Assembly (NCBI GenBank): GCA_035263025.1
Contig: DATFRR010000177.1
Span: 1 to 23,750, forward strand
DNA length: 23,750 nt
Origin: DASQPR01 sp035263025
GTDB lineage: Bacteria; Actinomycetota; Actinomycetes; Mycobacteriales; Micromonosporaceae
Reading direction: 5' to 3'
In this document: one piece after another, positions 22,612 through 23,750 of the stretch
Numbering within the stretch: the first letter of the stretch is position 1
Layout: each line of letters opens with the position of its first letter
The notes under the pieces: model-generated
The model's database searches: none
The model's input: only the letters and a program-made list of their open reading frames with translations
What the model was told of the DNA's origin: nothing
Translations under genes and position numbers: made by a program

Positions 22612-23750
22612 CTACGAGAGGCGCAGCGTGACGATCTGGAATGGACGCAGCCGCAGGGTGATCTCATTGTCGGTGGCGCGCAACAGTTCCGTCTCGGCCA
22701 TCGGTCGTTCCAGAAGGTCGACCAACTGCGCGCGACCGAATGGGAACGCGATGCGCACTCGAGCCGTAGTGTGCCGTCCGATCCCCTCGTAGATCCGTAC
22801 GATGACGGCGCCGGATCGGTCGTCAGCAAGCTTGACCGACTCCACGATCGTGCCGTCGTCGTCGACGGAGACCAGCGGGGCGACGGTGGCACCGGGCGCC
22901 CGCCGTTCCGGGAGATTGATGCGGTACCCCTCGCGGATCGCGTCCGCCGTGTGCGCACCCGGCACTACCGCGCAACGAACTCGGTGGCGACCTTGGTCCG
23001 CGTCGGGATCGGGGTGCCGTGGCGCGCGGATGAGCGACAGCCGCACGACAGTCGTGACTCCGCCACCGTTCCGTGGCCGCCGTGTGACGTCGTGTCCGTA
23101 CGTCGAATCGTTCACGATGGCCACTCCGTACCCGGCATCGGCGACGTGGATCCAGCGATGCGCGCAGATCTCGAAGCGGGCGGCGTCCCAGCTTGTGTTC
23201 GTGTGCGTCGAACGCATCACATGGCCGAACTGAACCTCGGCCGCCGATCGATCGGCCGCGACGTCGACGTCGAAGCACAGCTTGAGGAGCTTCTCCCGTT
23301 CGTGCCAGTCGATGTCGGTGTCGATGTCGATGCACCGCTCACCGGGCGAGAGCGTGACCTCCTGGCTGATCGACGAATTGCCGAACTTCCGGTCGATGCG
23401 CACGCCGCCGGGGACGGGGTTGACGGTGCCATCGGTCAGCTCGCGCGCGCGGTGCCGATAGAACGGGTCGATGTCCCAGGCATCCCAAGCGTTCGGCGTG
23501 TCCGGATGGAGCTGCAGCAGGTTCCCGACGGCGCCGGGAGCGAGCACCTGGCGATCGCCATCGCGGATCGAGGTCATGAGGCCGCGGCCGTCGAGCGCCA
23601 CTCGGAGCAAGGAATTGTCGAGCACAAACCCGCCGGCGTCGTCGGTGGTGACGCTCACGGCGCCAGCGTCGGCCTCTCGCGCGACGCCCGCGCCCATCGC
23701 GGGTACGCCGTTGTGCTCGTGTGGTGCCGCGTTGAACACGACAACGTCGT
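22612..23750 (-). CDS. GH38-type alpha-mannosidase, C-terminal part only
   Basis: The minus strand is open from the right window edge to a TAG at 22612 (about 379 codons), with no start needed inside the window. It begins in VVVFNAAPHEHNGV, the usual junction into the beta-sandwich C-terminal region of GH38 enzymes. It continues with FVLDNSLLRVALDGRGLMTSIRD, NAWDAWDID, the DWHEREKLLKL strand, AARFEICAHRWIHV and GVAIVNDSTYG, and ends in RPFQIVTLRL, all typical of family 38. The catalytic N-terminal domain with the zinc site lies outside. GH38 enzymes trim alpha-mannosides; a link to the sugar locus 11 kb away is only speculative. Confidence 0.88.
   Translation of the reverse strand, partial: DVVVFNAAPHEHNGVPAMGAGVAREADAGAVSVTTDDAGGFVLDNSLLRVALDGRGLMTSIRDGDRQVLAPGAVGNLLQLHPDTPNAWDAWDIDPFYRHRARELTDGTVNPVPGGVRIDRKFGNSSISQEVTLSPGERCIDIDTDIDWHEREKLLKLCFDVDVAADRSAAEVQFGHVMRSTHTNTSWDAARFEICAHRWIHVADAGYGVAIVNDSTYGHDVTRRPRNGGGVTTVVRLSLIRAPRHPDPDADQGRHRVRCAVVPGAHTADAIREGYRINLPERRAPGATVAPLVSVDDDGTIVESVKLADDRSGAVIVRIYEGIGRHTTARVRIAFPFGRAQLVDLLERPMAETELLRATDNEITLRLRPFQIVTLRLS

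Overview
The window is GC-rich, dense in GTG starts, and carries Tat and lipoprotein signals together with several genes that appear to lack a ribosome binding site. These traits, and the protein families present, point to an Actinomycetota chromosome. No genus can be named from the sequence alone. I see no rRNA, tRNA, CRISPR array, insertion sequence or phage gene.

Layout. Positions 1-480 (minus) hold the N-terminal part of a Tat-exported PhoX/DUF839 protein that runs off the left edge. Positions 658-5433 are a mixed block: an APH-fold kinase (minus), an ASCH-domain protein (plus), an AMIN-like lipoprotein (minus), an MFS exporter (plus), a short-chain dehydrogenase with an atypical active site (minus) and a small DUF6582-type protein (minus). 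Positions 5486-11892 form a divergent carbohydrate locus. Leftwards run a sugar-binding lipoprotein, two CUT1 permeases and a SIS-domain sugar-phosphate isomerase/deaminase. Rightwards run a PfkB hexose-phosphate kinase and a class II aldolase. A 10-bp inverted repeat sits between the two arms. Uptake, isomerisation or deamination, phosphorylation and aldol cleavage make a complete route for a sugar or amino sugar, but the substrate is not evident. The ABC ATPase is absent and is probably supplied from elsewhere.

Positions 11981-13711 hold a 55-aa membrane protein, an NTF2-like protein and an HtrA-type lipoprotein protease. Positions 13896-21876 are a compact nitrate respiration operon, narG-narH-narJ-narI, with overlapping stop and start codons. 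It is followed one base later by a TDT/SLAC1/TehA-family channel, where a NarK transporter might have been expected. The right end has a pterin dehydratase/glyoxalase-like fusion and the C-terminal part of a GH38-type alpha-mannosidase (minus) that runs off the edge.

Points most worth a second look: a (GGKGG)3 tandem expansion in the catalytic loop of the aldolase; the SLAC1-type channel in the nar operon; two 17-bp tandem arrays spanning the stop codons of minus-strand genes; a recurring -10 hexamer lying 5-7 nt from the start codon of eight genes, which suggests widespread leaderless transcription; and a 15-bp perfect hairpin between the binding-protein and permease genes.
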